A DNA stretch of 64,000 nt from Nitrospirillum viridazoti CBAmc (GTDB lineage Bacteria > Pseudomonadota > Alphaproteobacteria > Azospirillales > Azospirillaceae). The stretch spans positions 761,363-825,362 of the forward strand of contig NZ_CP022113.1 in the NCBI RefSeq assembly GCF_000730165.1. Direction: 5' to 3'. Positions 36,708 to 45,985 of the stretch are shown in pieces (position 1 is the stretch's first letter; every line of letters starts with the position of its first letter). The translations under genes were made by a program, and so were the position numbers. Below the pieces are notes generated by a model. It searched no databases and was not told the DNA's origin. It was given only the letters and a program-made list of their open reading frames with translations.

Positions 36708-39472
36708 TCATTCCCAAGCCCCTGCCCGCCAACCGGGACGCAGCTCCGGTGCCGGCCGACGCGGACGCGGCGCGCCGCATCGCCGACCTGGAACAGCAGG
36801 TGGCGAAGCTGACGCGCATCAACCAGTCGCTGATGGACCGGGTGGAGCGCCATGTGGACGGCCAGGGCTCAGCCTTTTCGCTGTTCCAGACCGCCATCAG
36901 TCTGGAGAATCAGGTCCGGTCGCGCACCCGGTCGCTGGAAGAGGCGCTGGTTGACCTGGAGCAATCCTATCAGGAAGCCGCCATGGCACGGGAGCAGGCG
37001 GAAACGGCCCGCCTGCGCCTGTTCACCGCCATCGAGGCGGTCAGCGGCGGCTTCGCCCTGTTCGATGCCGACGACCGGCTGGTGCTGTTCAACCAGGACT
37101 ATCTCAGCTTCTGGCCCGGCATGGCGGGCGACGTCCACCCCGGCATGTCGTTCAGCGACATGGTGCACCTGGCGGTGCAGCGCAAAAGCGTGATGGATGC
37201 CTATCGCGACCCCGACGGCTGGGTCCGCCGCCGCCTGCGCCAGCATGCCGATTGCCAGGGGCCCACCGTCCACGCGCTGAGCGACGGCCGCTGGATGCAG
37301 ATCAATGAGAAGCGCACCAATGACGGCGGCGTCGTCGCCATCTACACCGACATCACCGCCCTGAAACGGCGGGAAACGCAGCAGTGGAAGGCGGCGCTGG
37401 CGCAGAAGAGCACCCTGCTGCAGGCCACGCTGGACAACATCTTCCAAGGGGTGGCGGTGTACGACGCCCAACTGGCGCTGGTGGCCTGGAACAACGAGTT
37501 CGTGCGCCTGCTGGACCTGACGCCCCGCTGCGTGCGGCGCGGCGCCGTCTTCGCCGATTTCCAGCGCTTCAATGACGGCCTGCTGGCCCATGGCATCAGC
37601 GAGCCGCGTTTCCTGGACCCTCAGAACAACCCGCTGCCGCTGCGGCTGGAACAGACCTGGTTCAACGGCCGGGTGCTGGATATCGAGCGCAACCCCATGC
37701 CCGACGGCGGCTTCGTCCTGACCTTCACCGACATCACCGAGCGCAAGCGCAATGAAGAGGCGCTACGCGACAGCGAGCGGCGCATCCGCCTGGTGACGGA
37801 CGCCATGCCGGCCCTGATCGCCTATGCCGACGCGGACGAGCGCTACCAGTTCGTCAACGCCCCCTACCGGCAATGGCTGCACCGGCCGGAAACGGCCATC
37901 CTGGGCCGGCGCATGCGCAGCGTGCTGGCCCCCGCCTTCTACGAGCGCAGCCGCGCCTACATCCGCCAGGCCCTGGCCGGGCAGATCGTGTCGTTCGAGG
38001 TGGAGCTGACGCCCACCGGCGATCCGGACAATCTGGCGGAGCCGCGCTACGCCCATGTCACCTTCGTGCCCCATATCGGCCTACCCCATGCTGACCAGGA
38101 CCGCGTGATCCTGGGCCTTTTCACGCTGATGCAAGACGTTACGGAACGGCGACGCGCCGACGCTGCCATCAAGGAGGCGAACGAGACGCTGGAGCGGCGG
38201 GTGACCGAGCGCACCGCGGCGCTGACCGCCCTGAACGGCCAGCTGCAGCAGGAGATCGCGGAGCGGCGGGAGGTGGAGCGCGCCCTGCAATCCGCCAAGG
38301 TGGAGGCGGAGCAGGCCAACCTGTCCAAGACCAAGTTCCTGGCCGCCGCCAGCCATGACCTGCTGCAGCCCCTGAATTCCGCCAGGCTGTTCGTGTCGGC
38401 CTTGGCTGAGCTGGAGCATACGCGCAAGAACCGGTCGCTGATCGACAACATCGACGTGTCGCTGGGGGCGGTGGAGGGCCTGCTGGACGCCCTGCTGGAC
38501 ATCTCGAAGCTGGACGCCGGGGCGGTGTCGCCGGAAATCGTAGACTTCCCCATCGGCAGTCTGCTGGGGCCCCTGTCCACCGAGCACCAGGTGCTGGCGC
38601 AGGAACAAGGGCTGGCCCTGCGCTACGTGCCGTCGCGCGCGGTGGTGCGCAGCGACATCCGCCTGCTGCGCAGCATCGTGCAGAATTTCCTGTCCAACGC
38701 CGTGCGCTATACCCAGCGGGGGGGCGTGCTGCTGGGCTGCCGCCGCCGGGGCGACACCTTGCGCATCGAGGTGTGGGACAGCGGTCCCGGCATACCGGCC
38801 GACCAGCTGGACGAGATCTTCAAGGAATTCCACCAGTTGCATCGGGGCCCCATGCTGGGCAGCCCCACGGGGAATTCGACCAAGGGTGAGGGACGCACCC
38901 GCACCACCGGCCGGGGCATGGGCCTGGGCCTGGCCATCGTGCGCCGCGTCGCCAAGGTGCTGGACGTGACGGTGGAAACCCGGTCCATGGTCGGCCGCGG
39001 CTCCATCTTCTCCGTCGCGGTGCCCTTGGGCACCATGACGGCCTCGGCCGTCGCCCGCCGTGTGACCGGTGAGGGCAACGCCCGTCCCCTGGACGGAACC
39101 CTGGTCCTGGTCCTGGATGACGAGCCCAGCGCACTGATGGGCATGCAGGCGCTGCTGTCCACGTGGGGCTGCGAGGCGGCGGTGGCGTCCACCGGAGAGG
39201 AAGCGCTGGAGGTGCTGGGCCGCCTGCCCCGCCCGCCCGACGCCCTGATCGCCGACTTCCACCTGGGCGACGGCCACACCGGCCCGGATGAGGTCACCCG
39301 CCTGCGCCAGGTCATCGCCGCCGGCACCGGCCTGGCCCCACCCGCCATCATCGTCACCGCCGACCATACGCCGGAGGTCGAGGCCCAGGTGAAGCAGCAC
39401 CAGTACTGGATGCTGAAAAAGCCGCTGAATCCGGCGCAGCTGCGGGCGTTGCTGTCCAGCATGCTGGGGTAG
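36704..39472 (+). CDS. PAS-domain hybrid histidine kinase, ErcS'/NahK-like
   Basis: 922 residues and no membrane helix. Order: N-terminal coiled coil; three PAS-like domains (FTAIEAVSGGFALFDADDRL, ATLDNIFQGVAVYDAQLALV, DAMPALIAYADADERYQFVN); a coiled coil; HisKA with the phospho-acceptor His551 in ASHDLLQPLNSARL; an ATPase domain (N box QNFLSNAVRYT, then DSGPGIP and a GMGLGLAIVRR box); and a receiver domain with Asp851 in LIADFHLGD. The FIST-plus-kinase pair and the SHDLLQPL motif match the Pseudomonas NahK/ErcS' group, which controls PQQ-dependent ethanol oxidation and biofilm. It overlaps the FIST gene by four bases. The LuxR regulator at 42516-43187 is a likely partner (inference). Confidence 0.93.
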   Translation: MIIPKPLPANRDAAPVPADADAARRIADLEQQVAKLTRINQSLMDRVERHVDGQGSAFSLFQTAISLENQVRSRTRSLEEALVDLEQSYQEAAMAREQAETARLRLFTAIEAVSGGFALFDADDRLVLFNQDYLSFWPGMAGDVHPGMSFSDMVHLAVQRKSVMDAYRDPDGWVRRRLRQHADCQGPTVHALSDGRWMQINEKRTNDGGVVAIYTDITALKRRETQQWKAALAQKSTLLQATLDNIFQGVAVYDAQLALVAWNNEFVRLLDLTPRCVRRGAVFADFQRFNDGLLAHGISEPRFLDPQNNPLPLRLEQTWFNGRVLDIERNPMPDGGFVLTFTDITERKRNEEALRDSERRIRLVTDAMPALIAYADADERYQFVNAPYRQWLHRPETAILGRRMRSVLAPAFYERSRAYIRQALAGQIVSFEVELTPTGDPDNLAEPRYAHVTFVPHIGLPHADQDRVILGLFTLMQDVTERRRADAAIKEANETLERRVTERTAALTALNGQLQQEIAERREVERALQSAKVEAEQANLSKTKFLAAASHDLLQPLNSARLFVSALAELEHTRKNRSLIDNIDVSLGAVEGLLDALLDISKLDAGAVSPEIVDFPIGSLLGPLSTEHQVLAQEQGLALRYVPSRAVVRSDIRLLRSIVQNFLSNAVRYTQRGGVLLGCRRRGDTLRIEVWDSGPGIPADQLDEIFKEFHQLHRGPMLGSPTGNSTKGEGRTRTTGRGMGLGLAIVRRVAKVLDVTVETRSMVGRGSIFSVAVPLGTMTASAVARRVTGEGNARPLDGTLVLVLDDEPSALMGMQALLSTWGCEAAVASTGEEALEVLGRLPRPPDALIADFHLGDGHTGPDEVTRLRQVIAAGTGLAPPAIIVTADHTPEVEAQVKQHQYWMLKKPLNPAQLRALLSSMLG

Positions 39473-39524
39473 GACCGGGTTCCGGACCCGCGCGCCCGGT
39501 TGACACGCCTTCGCAACCGGCGAT

Positions 39525-40355
39525 ATGCCTGGCTGGTCGCTTTCACGCCCGAACAAGGTCCGGCCGCGCATGCGTTCCCTTCTGGCCGGTCTCGGCCCCG
39601 CCGACATCCGCACGACCCCTTTTCCCCATGTCGTGGCCGACCGGCCCATGGAAGACGGCCTTTACCAGGAACTGAGCGCCAGCTTTCCCGGGTTTGCCCG
39701 CATGGGCTGGCATTGCGCCCCGGACCAGGTGCCCAACAACCGGCGCTTCGAACTGTCGGCCGAGATGATCCTTCAATCACCGGATTTGCCGGCCTGCTGG
39801 AAGGACTTCGTCGCCTACCACGCCGGTCCGGCCTTCCTGGCGGAGGTCGCGGCCCTGTTCGACGGCCACTGGGACCCGGCGATGCTGGCGGCCCTGGATG
39901 GGCACCTGACGGGTCATAGTGCCGGGTTGCGGCGCCTGACCTCGCCGGGGCCGTATCGCATCCACCAGGACGCGCGCATGGAGATCAACACCCCCGTGCG
40001 CGACCGCGCCTCCTCCTCGCGCGGGCCCCATCTCGACACGCCCAACCGCCTTTTCTCCTGCCTGTTCTACATGCGGGCGCCCGATGACGACGCACACGGC
40101 GGTGACCTGGTGCTGTACCGCTGGCGCAACGGGCCGACGGGGCGCATCGCGGACTATGCGCTGCCGGACACCGCTGTGGAGGCGGTCTTGACCGTGCCCT
40201 ACGCCGCCAACCGGCTGGTGATCTTCCCCCAAAGCCTGAACGCCCTGCACGGCGTCAGCCCCCGCCACCCTACACCGCATACCCGCCGCTATGTCTTCAT
40301 CACCGCGGAGCTGACCGAGGACTGGCTGGCTCAACCGGCGCCTGAGGGAATGTGA
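39525..40355 (+). CDS. 2OG-Fe(II) oxygenase-like protein
   Basis: 276 residues. The double-stranded beta-helix metal site is visible: GPHLDTPNRLFSCLFYMR gives the His-x-Asp pair, NALHGVSPR the distal His, and HTRRYVFITAEL an Arg that could bind 2-oxoglutarate. The motif PYRIHQDARMEINTPVRDRA precedes it. The N-terminal part (TTPFPHVVADRPMEDGLYQE) is typical of prolyl-hydroxylase-type oxygenases from carbohydrate and surface loci. ATG 39570 is an alternative start. It ends one base before the sulfotransferase-like gene, so the two are coupled. Substrate unknown. Confidence 0.8.
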   Translation: MPGWSLSRPNKVRPRMRSLLAGLGPADIRTTPFPHVVADRPMEDGLYQELSASFPGFARMGWHCAPDQVPNNRRFELSAEMILQSPDLPACWKDFVAYHAGPAFLAEVAALFDGHWDPAMLAALDGHLTGHSAGLRRLTSPGPYRIHQDARMEINTPVRDRASSSRGPHLDTPNRLFSCLFYMRAPDDDAHGGDLVLYRWRNGPTGRIADYALPDTAVEAVLTVPYAANRLVIFPQSLNALHGVSPRHPTPHTRRYVFITAELTEDWLAQPAPEGM

Positions 40356-40356
40356 G

Positions 40357-41052
40357 ATGCGCCTGCTGGTCCACGGCATGCAGTCGAGCGGGGCCACCGC
40401 CTTCACCCGCGCCCTGGCGGAGCGGCCCGGCTGCATCGCCCTGGCGGATATTCCCAACAACTTCGCCGCCCCGCGCGTGACCACCACGGCCGACTTCGTG
40501 GCCAAGGTGGTGGTGACCACGGCCTATCCCCTGGCGACCCACGTGGAACGCTTCCGCCCCGACAAACTGGTGTTGTTCCTGCGTGACCCGCGTGACAACT
40601 ACGCCAGCCTGTCGACCGCGAACTACCGCCACCATTCCGGCCTGATGGACGAGAAGTTCCTGATCCTGGACCAGTTGTTCGCCGAGCGGCACCGGCTGTT
40701 CGACGCCGTCATCCATTATGAGGATTTCGTGGCCCGCGACCCGTCGGTGTTCACGGCCCTGGCCGACCTGGGCTGGCCGCTGGACGAAGCGCACTATACC
40801 TTCCGCCGCGACTACAATGACCTGCTGCGGACGCTGTGGGAGGCGGAACCGGTGCTGCAGGAAACCATGGACGTGGTCTTTGGCAACGCCCGTGGCCCGG
40901 GCGTGACCGACCGCTGGCGCGACAAGCCGCGCGATCCGGCGGTCGACGCACAGTTGGAGGCGCTGTGCCCCCGCCTGCTGCGGCATTACCAAGGCCGGCC
41001 CATAAGAACCGGTCAGGCCAGGTCGGTCAGTGCGAAGTCATCGCCCTTATAG
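40357..41052 (+). CDS. P-loop sulfotransferase-like protein
   Basis: 231 residues. The N-terminus MRLLVHGMQSSGATAFTRAL is a P-loop-like 5'-phosphosulfate-binding motif, and LVLFLRDPRDNYASLSTANY matches the 3'-phosphate-binding region with its Arg-Asp-Pro-Arg-Asp run. A DAVIHYEDFVARDPSVF segment follows, as in bacterial sulfotransferases. It starts one base after the oxygenase stop, so both are probably made together and may modify the same molecule. Its 3' end overlaps the convergent vapC gene by 40 bases, which suggests a junction where vapBC was inserted. Acceptor unknown. Confidence 0.77.
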   Translation: MRLLVHGMQSSGATAFTRALAERPGCIALADIPNNFAAPRVTTTADFVAKVVVTTAYPLATHVERFRPDKLVLFLRDPRDNYASLSTANYRHHSGLMDEKFLILDQLFAERHRLFDAVIHYEDFVARDPSVFTALADLGWPLDEAHYTFRRDYNDLLRTLWEAEPVLQETMDVVFGNARGPGVTDRWRDKPRDPAVDAQLEALCPRLLRHYQGRPIRTGQARSVSAKSSPL

Positions 41053-41405
41053 AGAAGGACCGCGCCCTGCGCTTTGGCACAGGCATAGGCGAAGCAATCC
41101 CCCATGTTCAATGCGGCTGGATGACGGCCCTTCCCGTAGCGGGCGTAGGCATCATAGGCAATATCCCACTCCCGCACGCCGAGGTCCACAAACCGGAAGC
41201 CCGCTTCCTTCAGGAAATCAAGCACATGGCTGCGTGCCCTTGCCGGTTCAATTTTGTAGGATCGGCAAAGGCCAGCCGCCGTTTCCCAAACCGCAAGGGC
41301 AGAACAGAAGCGATCCGCGTGCATTTCCAGCCGGTCCGCCAAGGCGGCGGCATCCTCCTCCCCAGCAATAAGGGCGATCAGGGCCGACGCATCCGCGAAG
41401 ATCAT
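41013..41405 (-). CDS. vapC: VapC-type PIN-domain ribonuclease toxin
   Basis: 130 residues with the PIN-domain acidic set: MIFADASALIALIAGEE (first Asp), SALAVWETAAGL (Glu), NMGDCFAYACAKA (Asp pair region) and a closing KGDDFALTDL. The gene begins directly at the vapB stop (TGAATG), the usual antitoxin-toxin order. VapC toxins cleave tRNA or other RNA when released from VapB. All catalytic acids look present, so the toxin is probably active. Its 3' end overlaps the convergent sulfotransferase-like gene. Confidence 0.92.
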   Translation of the reverse strand: MIFADASALIALIAGEEDAAALADRLEMHADRFCSALAVWETAAGLCRSYKIEPARARSHVLDFLKEAGFRFVDLGVREWDIAYDAYARYGKGRHPAALNMGDCFAYACAKAQGAVLLYKGDDFALTDLA

Positions 41406-41651
41406 TCAGAGGTTTCCGGAAAGATCGTCAAAGAATGCCTTGTCGGCCGGTAGTCCGGTTGGGGCCGGTAAAGGATGGCGGGCACGGAAAGCCGCCAAGC
41501 GATCCCGCAAGGGAACAGCCTCTGCCAGGCGCTGAAGTTCCGCCCGCACCGCCAGCTTGACCGCATCCTGTTTGGAAATGCCCCGGAGGACCGCCAACTC
41601 CGCCACCAGTTCGGCGGTAACGTCGTCCTTGATGTAGAGAGGCATTGCCAT
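41406..41651 (-). CDS. vapB: VapB-type antitoxin (PSK operon family)
   Basis: About 81 residues. MPLYIKDDVTAELVAELAVL followed by SKQDAVKLAVRAELQR is the ribbon-helix-helix pattern of the Rv0623-type VapB family. The C-terminal arm (PLRDRLAAFRARHPLPAPTG and LPADKAFFDDLSG) would wrap the toxin. The start is ATG 41651 or 41645; GGGGAG upstream fits the second better by spacing. An upstream in-frame extension to 41708 lacks a ribosome site. The pair would repress its own promoter in 41652-41860. Confidence 0.88.
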   Translation of the reverse strand: MAMPLYIKDDVTAELVAELAVLRGISKQDAVKLAVRAELQRLAEAVPLRDRLAAFRARHPLPAPTGLPADKAFFDDLSGNL

Positions 41652-41860
41652 TATCTCCCCAACGGGCCGCCGGATATCCAGGAAAGATACATCGGGATAT
41701 CCGTGCATTCAAGAACCACCCGCGGTGTAAGAATTCCACCGCTGAGCGCTGGTCCGGAAAATTTGCCTTGTTCCACGCCGTGCAACTGACAGCTGGGCAG
41801 ATGCGCCGGCTTGCGTCCCCGCTGGGTCCGGCATTGGGCATTCTGACACCCGAACCGCAC

Positions 41861-42436
41861 CTACATCCGGTAGCCGGGGGTGGGTGTCCACAGCTGGGTC
41901 AGCGGCCCGTTGGCACCAGTGACGGGATCAAGGGGCGGGAAAGGCAGGTGGGCGATGCGCTCCAGCTCCGCCGGCGTCGCCGCCTCGCGCCGGATGTCCC
42001 AGTCCTGGCCCGGCGGATAGCCGCCCACCACCAGGAAGTCATCGCTGGCAGCAACGCGGCAATGGCCGGTGCCGGCCGGCAGCACGGCGACATCGCCGGC
42101 GTGCACCGCCACCCGGCGGCCGTTGGGCCCACCCAGCATGAGTTCCGCCTGCCCCCGGGCGAAGCCCAGCACCTCGTGCGCGGACGAATGATAGTGGTGA
42201 TAATCGTAGATGCCGTCGCGCCAGCGCGCGGGCCAGCCGTTGCGCTGGAACAGCGCCTCGAACACCGCCGCCGGGTCGCCATCGCCCAGCGGCACCATGC
42301 CCCGGTAGATCAGGACGTGCAGGCGGGCATTGTTGGGCACCCAACTGAGGCTGTGCAGGATGAAATTCTCCGGCCAGCGGCCGTATTCCCCCGCCATGCC
42401 GCCATAGGCATCGGCTTCGGCGTGCTGGTCGGCCAT
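41861..42436 (-). CDS. YjlB-type cupin domain protein
   Basis: 191 residues. The cupin metal motif is seen in [20 protein letters not shown] followed by [20 protein letters not shown] and [20 protein letters not shown]. The N-terminal [20 protein letters not shown] and the C-terminal [14 protein letters not shown] are typical of the YjlB family, whose members bind a metal and have unassigned chemistry. No signal peptide. It is upstream of vapBC on the same strand and follows the LuxR regulator gene by 79 bases, so it may share that transcript. Confidence 0.85.
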   Translation of the reverse strand: MADQHAEADAYGGMAGEYGRWPENFILHSLSWVPNNARLHVLIYRGMVPLGDGDPAAVFEALFQRNGWPARWRDGIYDYHHYHSSAHEVLGFARGQAELMLGGPNGRRVAVHAGDVAVLPAGTGHCRVAASDDFLVVGGYPPGQDWDIRREAATPAELERIAHLPFPPLDPVTGANGPLTQLWTPTPGYRM

Positions 42437-42515
42437 GGCATGACCCCCTGAAGGCGGAACGGTTCCACCCTCTGAAATCCGCCGGGCCCCCGCAGGTTCC
42501 AGAGCAGGTTCCGGA

Positions 42516-43187
42516 TCAGCCTTCCGCCACGTCGGCGAAGCTGTCCAGGTGCAGGCGGCCGGCCATGACCACCGCCTGGGTCCGGCTGTAGACGCGCAGC
42601 TTGTGCAGGATGCTGGAGACGTGGGCCTTCACCGTGGTTTCGGCGATATCCAGGTCATAGGCGATTTCCTTGTTCAGCTTACCCGTGCCCAGCAATTGCA
42701 AAACGCGGCGCTGCTGCGGCGTCAGCGTCAGGACCCGCTGCAGGAAATCATCATCCGCCGCCCGGCCCTTGGAGTCGGGGGCCGGCTCGGCCAGCGACAG
42801 GTCGTCGGGACGGTAGGTGCCGCCGGCGGCTACCAGCGACAGGGCGGCCACGATCTCTGCGCGGGGGGTGGACTTGGGGATGAAACCCATGGCACCCAAG
42901 GCCAGGGCCTCGCGTACCAGGCGCGGGTCCTCCAGGGCGGAGATCACCACCACCGGGGTGGCGGGGAATTGACTGCGGATGCGCACCAGCCCCTCGAACC
43001 CGTCCACACCGGGCATGCGCAGATCCAGCAGCAGGAGATCGGCGGCGCCGATGGACTCCAGCAACTGCATCACGCCCGCCAGATGGGCGCATTCCAGGAT
43101 TTCAGGCTGGTCAAATGCGGACTCCACGGCCAGGGCCAGGGCGCCCCGCACCATGGGATGATCGTCGGCAATGATTATTTGCGGCAT
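42516..43187 (-). CDS. NarL/LuxR-family response regulator, ErbR/AgmR-like
   Basis: 223 residues. Receiver domain: [14 protein letters not shown] acidic pocket, phospho-acceptor Asp55 in [10 protein letters not shown], and Lys in [12 protein letters not shown]. The C-terminal LuxR helix-turn-helix is [20 protein letters not shown] followed by [19 protein letters not shown]. The domain order and its position beside PQQ-dehydrogenase genes match ErbR/AgmR regulators that switch on PQQ-dependent alcohol oxidation. It is transcribed away from pqqA2-xoxF across a 681-base spacer. The hybrid kinase at 36704-39472 is the likely phosphate donor. Confidence 0.92.
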   Translation of the reverse strand: MPQIIIADDHPMVRGALALAVESAFDQPEILECAHLAGVMQLLESIGAADLLLLDLRMPGVDGFEGLVRIRSQFPATPVVVISALEDPRLVREALALGAMGFIPKSTPRAEIVAALSLVAAGGTYRPDDLSLAEPAPDSKGRAADDDFLQRVLTLTPQQRRVLQLLGTGKLNKEIAYDLDIAETTVKAHVSSILHKLRVYSRTQAVVMAGRLHLDSFADVAEG

Positions 43188-43868
43188 GCGTCGCCTCGTT
43201 TGCGGGCGATTATGATTCGGCGTTTCCTCGATCTTGACGATAGTCGATATCGAGCAACCCGGCTAGTGCCTGGGAGGGTTAGGCCACCATTCGGCGGCAA
43301 CCGGGCCCACGCCATCGCATGCGCGGGCTTAATTATTTGATTATCCAGCTTTATCGCCGCCGCGGGGGGTGGCGCCGACACCACCTTGACGGGTGCCGGG
43401 TGGGTTTGAAATTACCCTTGTACCAAAGTACAATTGGCACCCGGGACGGGCTTCTTGAAGATGGCCAGCAAGCCGAACGGTGGCCCTTTACCTTTGATGT
43501 TCCAGAGGGAAGGCTGAAAGGAACGGCACCCAGGAGAGGAACGGCCCGGCGGGACAGACCCGGCGGACCAGCAAAGACGAAGAACTGGCAGAGTCGAAGT
43601 TCCCGCGTGATCATGGGCCTGCGGTGTGACCGGTTGTCGGCGCCCCGTTTGCCTCTTTTGGCCCACTGCAGCCTGGTTTCAACGGTATTCCTCGCATCGC
43701 GGAATCAGGCGCGATCGACATCCACCCGTGGCCCGGCGCGCCGGTGGCGGGCGGCAACGGTGAAGATGGGATTGTCAGCGGTGGTCAGCGGCCCAGGACG
43801 GGATGGGAACAAGCGGGATGGAAACCGGTCCGAAGGGACCTATCCTTAACCTTCTGAGGAGAGCCCCC
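43188..43868. promoter_or_regulatory. Divergent regulatory region between response regulator and pqqA2-xoxF
   Basis: About 680 bases with no credible gene; a 176-codon open frame here is Arg-rich and lacks family features. Near the regulator gene there is a 10-base palindrome TCGATATCGA (43244-43253), which could serve self-regulation, and a CATAAT-like minus-strand -10 box (43209-43214). In the middle sits the inverted repeat TTGTAC-CAAA-GTACAA (43418-43433), part of a box shared with the pqq promoter. The second half holds no clear feature except the pqqA2 ribosome site (GAGGAGA). Confidence 0.55.
43418..43441 (+). promoter_or_regulatory. Inverted repeat and shared PQQ box, candidate activator site
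   Basis: TTGTAC and GTACAA are perfect 6-base arms around CAAA. The right arm continues into ATTGGCACC, giving GTACAATTGGCACC, close to GTACAGTTGGGCACC directly upstream of the pqqA1 -35 box. It lies about 430 bases upstream of pqqA2, between the response-regulator gene and its presumed targets. Confidence 0.5.
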
Positions 43869-43946
43869 ATGCGTTGGAAGAAGCCCATCGTCACCGAGAT
43901 CGCGCTCGGCATGGAAATCAACTGCTACGCCTGCGCGGACGTCTGA
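43869..43946 (+). CDS. pqqA: Second PQQ precursor peptide PqqA (copy 2)
   Basis: A 25-residue peptide, MRWKKPIVTEIALGMEINCY then ACADV. Glu16 and Tyr20 are kept, so it should be a functional PqqE substrate. It differs from copy 1 mainly in the N-terminal leader (RWKKPIVTE versus SWKTPKIVE) and the last residues. GAGGAGA lies six bases before the ATG. No pqqB-E genes follow; xoxF starts 224 bases downstream. Expressing precursor together with the dehydrogenase would match cofactor supply to apoenzyme (inference). Confidence 0.95.
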   Translation: MRWKKPIVTEIALGMEINCYACADV

Positions 43947-44170
43947 CGCCCACGCCATCACCGGCCGGACCCGGCGGGGTCTGGCCGGCCCGACGCGCAT
44001 CCGCCCGGTGCGCCGTCCCTATGCGTTCCGTCACCAGTTCCGGGCCTGGACGCCTGCTGCGTCCGGCGGGCTGCCTGACCATGATCAGCCTAATCGCGTC
44101 GCCCATCCGCCGGCCAGGCGGACACCAATCGGACCGGACCTACCGGCCAATCCCCAGGGAGGGAAATTAG

Positions 44171-45970
44171 ATGAAACAGCGGAAGAAGGTGTTGTTGTCC
44201 TGGACCGCCCTCGTGGCGGCCAGCTTGCTGTCCAGCCATCCGTCGCTGGCCAACGACGAGCTGACCAAGGCGAGCAAGGACCCCAAGCAATGGGTCATGC
44301 AAGCCGGTGACTACGCCAATCAGCGCTACAGCTCCTTGAAGCAGATCACAACCGCCAACGTTAAGGAACTGCGTCCGGTGTGGACCTTCTCCACCGGCGT
44401 GCTGCGCGGCCATGAAGGCGGCCCGCTGGTCGTGGGCGACGTCATGTACGTCCACACCCCCTTCCCCAACGTGGTGTATGCGCTGGACCTGAACAACCAG
44501 GGCCGCATCCTGTGGAAGTATGAGCCCAAGCAGGATCCGACCGTCATTCCCGTCATGTGCTGCGACACCGTGAACCGCGGCGTAGCCTATGGTGACGGCA
44601 AGATCATCCTGAACCAGGCCGATGCCAACGTCGTGGCGCTGGACGCTAAGACCGGCAAGGAACTGTGGAAGGTCGCCAACGGCGATCCCAAGAAGGGCGA
44701 GACCATGACGGGGGCGCCCGTCATCGTGAAGGACAAGGTGCTGGTCGGCATCAGCGGCGGCGAATTCGGCGTGCAGGGCCGCATGACGGCGTACAACCTG
44801 AAGGACGGCTCCGTCGCGTGGAAGGCCTACTCCGTCGGCCCCGACGACCAGATCCTGGTCGACCCGCAGAAGACCACCAGCCTGGGCAAGCCCATCGGCG
44901 CCAACTCCTCCCTGTCGACTTGGCAGGGCGACCAGTGGAAGACCGGCGGTGGCGCCACCTGGGGCTGGACCAGCTATGACCCGCAGCTGAACCTGATCTA
45001 CTACGGTTCGGGCAACCCCTCGACCTGGAACCCCAAGCAGCGCCCCGGCGACAACAAATGGTCGATGACCATCTTCGCCCGCGACGCCGACACGGGCATG
45101 GCCAAGTGGGTCTACCAGATGACGCCCCATGACGAATGGGACTATGACGGCGTCAACGAGATGATCCTGGCTGACATCAAGGTGAAGGGCACGCCCGTCA
45201 AGGCGTTGGTCCACTTCGACCGCAACGGCTTCGCCTACACCATGAACCGCGAGACCGGCGAGCTGCTGGTGGCGGAGAAGTACGATCCAGCGGTCAATTG
45301 GGCCACGCACGTGGACATGAAGACCGGCCGGCCGGAAGTCGTGGCACAGTACAGCACCGACAAGAACGGCGAAGACCACAACACCAAGGGCGTCTGCCCG
45401 GCGGCCCTGGGCAGCAAGGACCAGCAGCCGGCCTCGTACTCGCCGGATACCGGCCTGTTCTACGTACCGACCAACCACGTCTGCATGGACTATGAGCCGT
45501 TCAAGGTGTCCTACACCGCCGGCCAGCCCTATGTCGGCGCCACCCTGTCTATGTTCCCGCCCAAGGGCGAGAACCACCTCGGCAACTTCATCGCCTGGGA
45601 CGCCAGCACCGGCAAGATCGTCTGGTCCGACAAGGAAACCTTCTCCGTCTGGTCGGGCGCCCTGACCACGGCGGGCGGCGTCGCCTTCTACGGCACGCTG
45701 GAAGGCTACCTGAAGGCCGTGGATATGAAGACCGGCAAGGAGCTGTACAAGTTCAAGACGCCGTCGGGGATCATCGGCAACGTCACAACCTATGAGCACG
45801 GCGGCAAGCAGTATATCGCCGTGCTGTCCGGTGTCGGCGGCTGGGCCGGCATCGGCATGGCCGCCGGCTTGGGCGGCGACACCGACGGCCTGGGCGCCGT
45901 CGGCGCCTACAAGCAGTTGGCCAACTACACCCAGCTGGGCGGTGTGCTCACCGTCTTCGCCCTACCGTAA
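44171..45970 (+). CDS. xoxF: Lanthanide-dependent PQQ methanol/ethanol dehydrogenase XoxF
   Basis: 599 residues with a signal peptide ([20 protein letters not shown]), so periplasmic. The eight-bladed propeller shows tryptophan-docking repeats ([22 protein letters not shown]). Key residues: the vicinal disulfide Cys130-Cys131 over PQQ, the catalytic Asp324, and Asp326 two residues later in [11 protein letters not shown]. The extra Asp is the lanthanide ligand that separates XoxF and lanthanide ExaF-type enzymes from calcium MxaF, which has Ala there. GGGAGGG precedes the ATG. Cytochrome XoxG and XoxJ follow, so it feeds electrons to a c-type cytochrome. The exact alcohol range cannot be read from sequence. 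Confidence 0.95.
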   Translation: MKQRKKVLLSWTALVAASLLSSHPSLANDELTKASKDPKQWVMQAGDYANQRYSSLKQITTANVKELRPVWTFSTGVLRGHEGGPLVVGDVMYVHTPFPNVVYALDLNNQGRILWKYEPKQDPTVIPVMCCDTVNRGVAYGDGKIILNQADANVVALDAKTGKELWKVANGDPKKGETMTGAPVIVKDKVLVGISGGEFGVQGRMTAYNLKDGSVAWKAYSVGPDDQILVDPQKTTSLGKPIGANSSLSTWQGDQWKTGGGATWGWTSYDPQLNLIYYGSGNPSTWNPKQRPGDNKWSMTIFARDADTGMAKWVYQMTPHDEWDYDGVNEMILADIKVKGTPVKALVHFDRNGFAYTMNRETGELLVAEKYDPAVNWATHVDMKTGRPEVVAQYSTDKNGEDHNTKGVCPAALGSKDQQPASYSPDTGLFYVPTNHVCMDYEPFKVSYTAGQPYVGATLSMFPPKGENHLGNFIAWDASTGKIVWSDKETFSVWSGALTTAGGVAFYGTLEGYLKAVDMKTGKELYKFKTPSGIIGNVTTYEHGGKQYIAVLSGVGGWAGIGMAAGLGGDTDGLGAVGAYKQLANYTQLGGVLTVFALP

Positions 45971-45985
45971 CCCTCTCTCCTTCTC

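Noticed and set aside
43434..43452. Possible sigma-54 promoter (TTGGCAC followed by GC-rich DNA)
   Set aside because: The required GC at the -12 position is not at the right spacing.
43319..43849. 176-codon plus-strand frame upstream of pqqA2
   Set aside because: Arg-rich, no family pattern, no ribosome site; the region is better read as regulatory DNA.
44090..45799. 569-codon antisense frame opposite xoxF
   Set aside because: xoxF is unmistakable; the antisense product has no signature.
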